The notes under the pieces are model-generated. The model did not search any database. It was not told where the DNA came from and saw nothing but the letters and a program-made list of their open reading frames with translations. A stretch of DNA of 64,000 nucleotides from Paraburkholderia sprentiae WSM5005 (lineage in GTDB: Bacteria > Pseudomonadota > Gammaproteobacteria > Burkholderiales > Burkholderiaceae), in the NCBI RefSeq assembly GCF_001865575.2, contig NZ_CP017562.2:992001-1056000 (forward strand). Direction: 5' to 3'. Below are positions 63,111-64,000 of the stretch, in pieces (position 1 is the stretch's first letter; each line of letters begins with the position of its first letter). The position numbers and the translations under genes are program-made.

Positions 63111-63468
63111 GTGTCGCTCCCGTCAATTGTTTTCTGATGTTGTCAGCGTGGCAATCTACCGGAAGCAGGCGGCGAATGACATACGACGCGGTCGATTTGA
63201 TGAAATTTAATAGTTATTCCGCTATTGTCCGCGTCAATCAACTGCATGATCTGGCGGGGGGTATTGAGTCTGGAAGCTCGCGGAGCAGTTCTGCTGCGCG
63301 TGAATGACCTGTCGTCCGGGTCTCGATCGCAGCGTTCCATGTCTGAAGTAGGAGCAAGACAACAGTACTCCTGAAAAAAACAGGTCTGCAATTTTCATCC
63401 ACCGCCCATTCCTCTGCCCGTTGTCGCCTGCTAGATTAGGAGCCCCAACAGCTTCGGAGGCGTTCGGA
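63111..63468. other. Divergent promoter region between vgrG and a small gene
   Basis: About 360 bases, AT-richer than the flanks. On the minus strand a TTGACG near 63240 and a TATTAA further towards vgrG suggest a promoter, but the spacing is poor. I see no gene. Confidence 0.35.
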
Positions 63469-63693
63469 ATGTCGTACCAACAGGATCCGGACGGCGTGCG
63501 CGTGGTGCTCGCTGCGATGAAGGCCAGCGCCGATATGGCGAACATATCGGTCTTTCGGTCGACAACGGCCGTGCCGTTCGGCTTTGCCGGGTCACTCGAG
63601 GCGGCGCGGGCTGCGTGCATCGCGATGAGCGAGATCAACCTGAACATGCATGAAGCGAAGACGCCTCGAGGGGGGGCGGACATACACCTTTGA
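63469..63693 (+). CDS. Small hypothetical protein
   Basis: A 74-aa probable cytosolic protein. It begins M-S-Y-Q-Q-D-P-D-G-V-R-V-V-L-A-A-M-K-A-S-A and has a central S-L-E-A-A-R-A-A-C-I-A-M-S helix. GGAGG precedes ATG 63469. It is divergent from vgrG. No family is recognised. Confidence 0.45.
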   Translation: MSYQQDPDGVRVVLAAMKASADMANISVFRSTTAVPFGFAGSLEAARAACIAMSEINLNMHEAKTPRGGADIHL

Positions 63694-64000
63694 AGCATGT
63701 GGGAAAGGATGAGGCCTGGTTGCGACAAAGACCGAAAGATGAGCCGCGGATAAAAGGCCGCGACGTCATTTAAAGATCAGAAGGCCGCTGAGATTGTCGC
63801 GTGTCTTTTCACGTGTATAAAAAAACGGGATTACGCCTGAAATGCGTCAATCTGCTATTGATCGAATTAATAAGCTGGCAGCAGGTGCTGGCGAAAATCT
63901 CGATCGTGCCTTTTATGAAAGATACGGACATGATTTTTAATCCAGAGCTATGGGGCCGCACGACTGCTGGCCGCGCATAGCGTGCCGATACTTCGCGCCG
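63694..64000. other. AT-richer right end with overlapping short ORFs
   Basis: Composition falls well below the rest of the window. Two overlapping frames are open: GTG 63801 to TAG 63980 (59 codons) and ATG 63842 to TAA 63940 (32 codons, ending Y-E-R-Y-G-H-D-F). Neither has a good ribosome binding site. It may be the edge of imported DNA or the remnant of a toxin-type gene. Confidence 0.35.

Noticed and set aside
63143..63391. 82-codon minus-strand ORF with an EF-hand-like D-A-D-N-S-G
   Set aside because: No ribosome binding site and it covers the vgrG promoter region; the motif is likely chance.

Overview
This window looks like a chromosome segment from a Burkholderiaceae bacterium, most likely Paraburkholderia or a close relative. 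The coding DNA is GC-rich. Protein families point the same way: a second-type sigma-54 factor, lutABC with an LldR-like regulator, a MocR regulator, Lhr, DUF3175/DUF4142/DUF1488 proteins and a type VI secretion (T6SS) VgrG module. Genus and replicon assignment are inferences from gene content. I found no rRNA, tRNA, CRISPR array or intact insertion sequence.

Layout. 1-8400: end of an upstream gene, a tetR/MFS efflux pair with matching operator-like sites, a YodC-like protein, a superinfection-immunity-like membrane protein, an M20 peptidase, a malate/lactate-type dehydrogenase, and a large PAS-GGDEF-EAL protein of the PdeR/RpfR type. 8597-16661: Lhr helicase, an aldo/keto reductase, an AhpD-like protein divergent from an AraC regulator, and a FUSC membrane protein. 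16736-20917: a MocR regulator divergent from a frameshifted D-amino-acid-dehydrogenase-like gene and a LivK-type binding protein. 21538-25246: an orphan OmpR-type response regulator and a MalT-like STAND regulator.

25290-32259 is a run of small envelope or stress-associated genes: DUF3175, PRC-barrel, a secreted peptide, topoisomerase IB, an acidic protein, DJ-1/PfpI, DUF4142, DUF1488, a glycine-zipper protein, DUF2383 and a BON protein. It leads into rpoN (32765), which has a -24/-12 promoter of its own and a strong terminator. Next come an AruH-like aminotransferase, a diiron ferritin-like protein, an S10 peptidase, and an lldR-lutABC lactate oxidation locus with a clear sigma-70 promoter and GntR operator.

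42452-46512 is a LexA-boxed, translationally coupled pair: a FAN1-like VRR-NUC nuclease and an XPD/DinG helicase carrying an N-terminal Cas4/RecB-like nuclease domain. After an MscS-family channel there is a VpsR-like sigma-54 activator with a degenerate receiver domain. It is divergent from a near-consensus sigma-54 promoter at 51714 that points towards a small conserved protein and a solitary CpaE/TadZ-like ATPase. An NAMPT-type enzyme and a SnoaL-like protein follow.

56481-63110 is a leftward T6SS effector island: vgrG, a DUF4123 adaptor, a 43-codon lipoprotein, a DUF3304 lipoprotein (likely immunity), a Tle1/DUF2235 lipase, and a PAAR protein with its own promoter. The right end is less GC-rich and holds small unassigned ORFs.

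The most interesting parts are the SOS-linked nuclease/helicase pair, the sigma-54 circuit (rpoN with a sigma-54 promoter, a phosphorylation-blind activator, and a sigma-54 promoter driving an orphan CpaE-like ATPase through a roughly 520-base leader), and the T6SS island with its very small lipoprotein gene.
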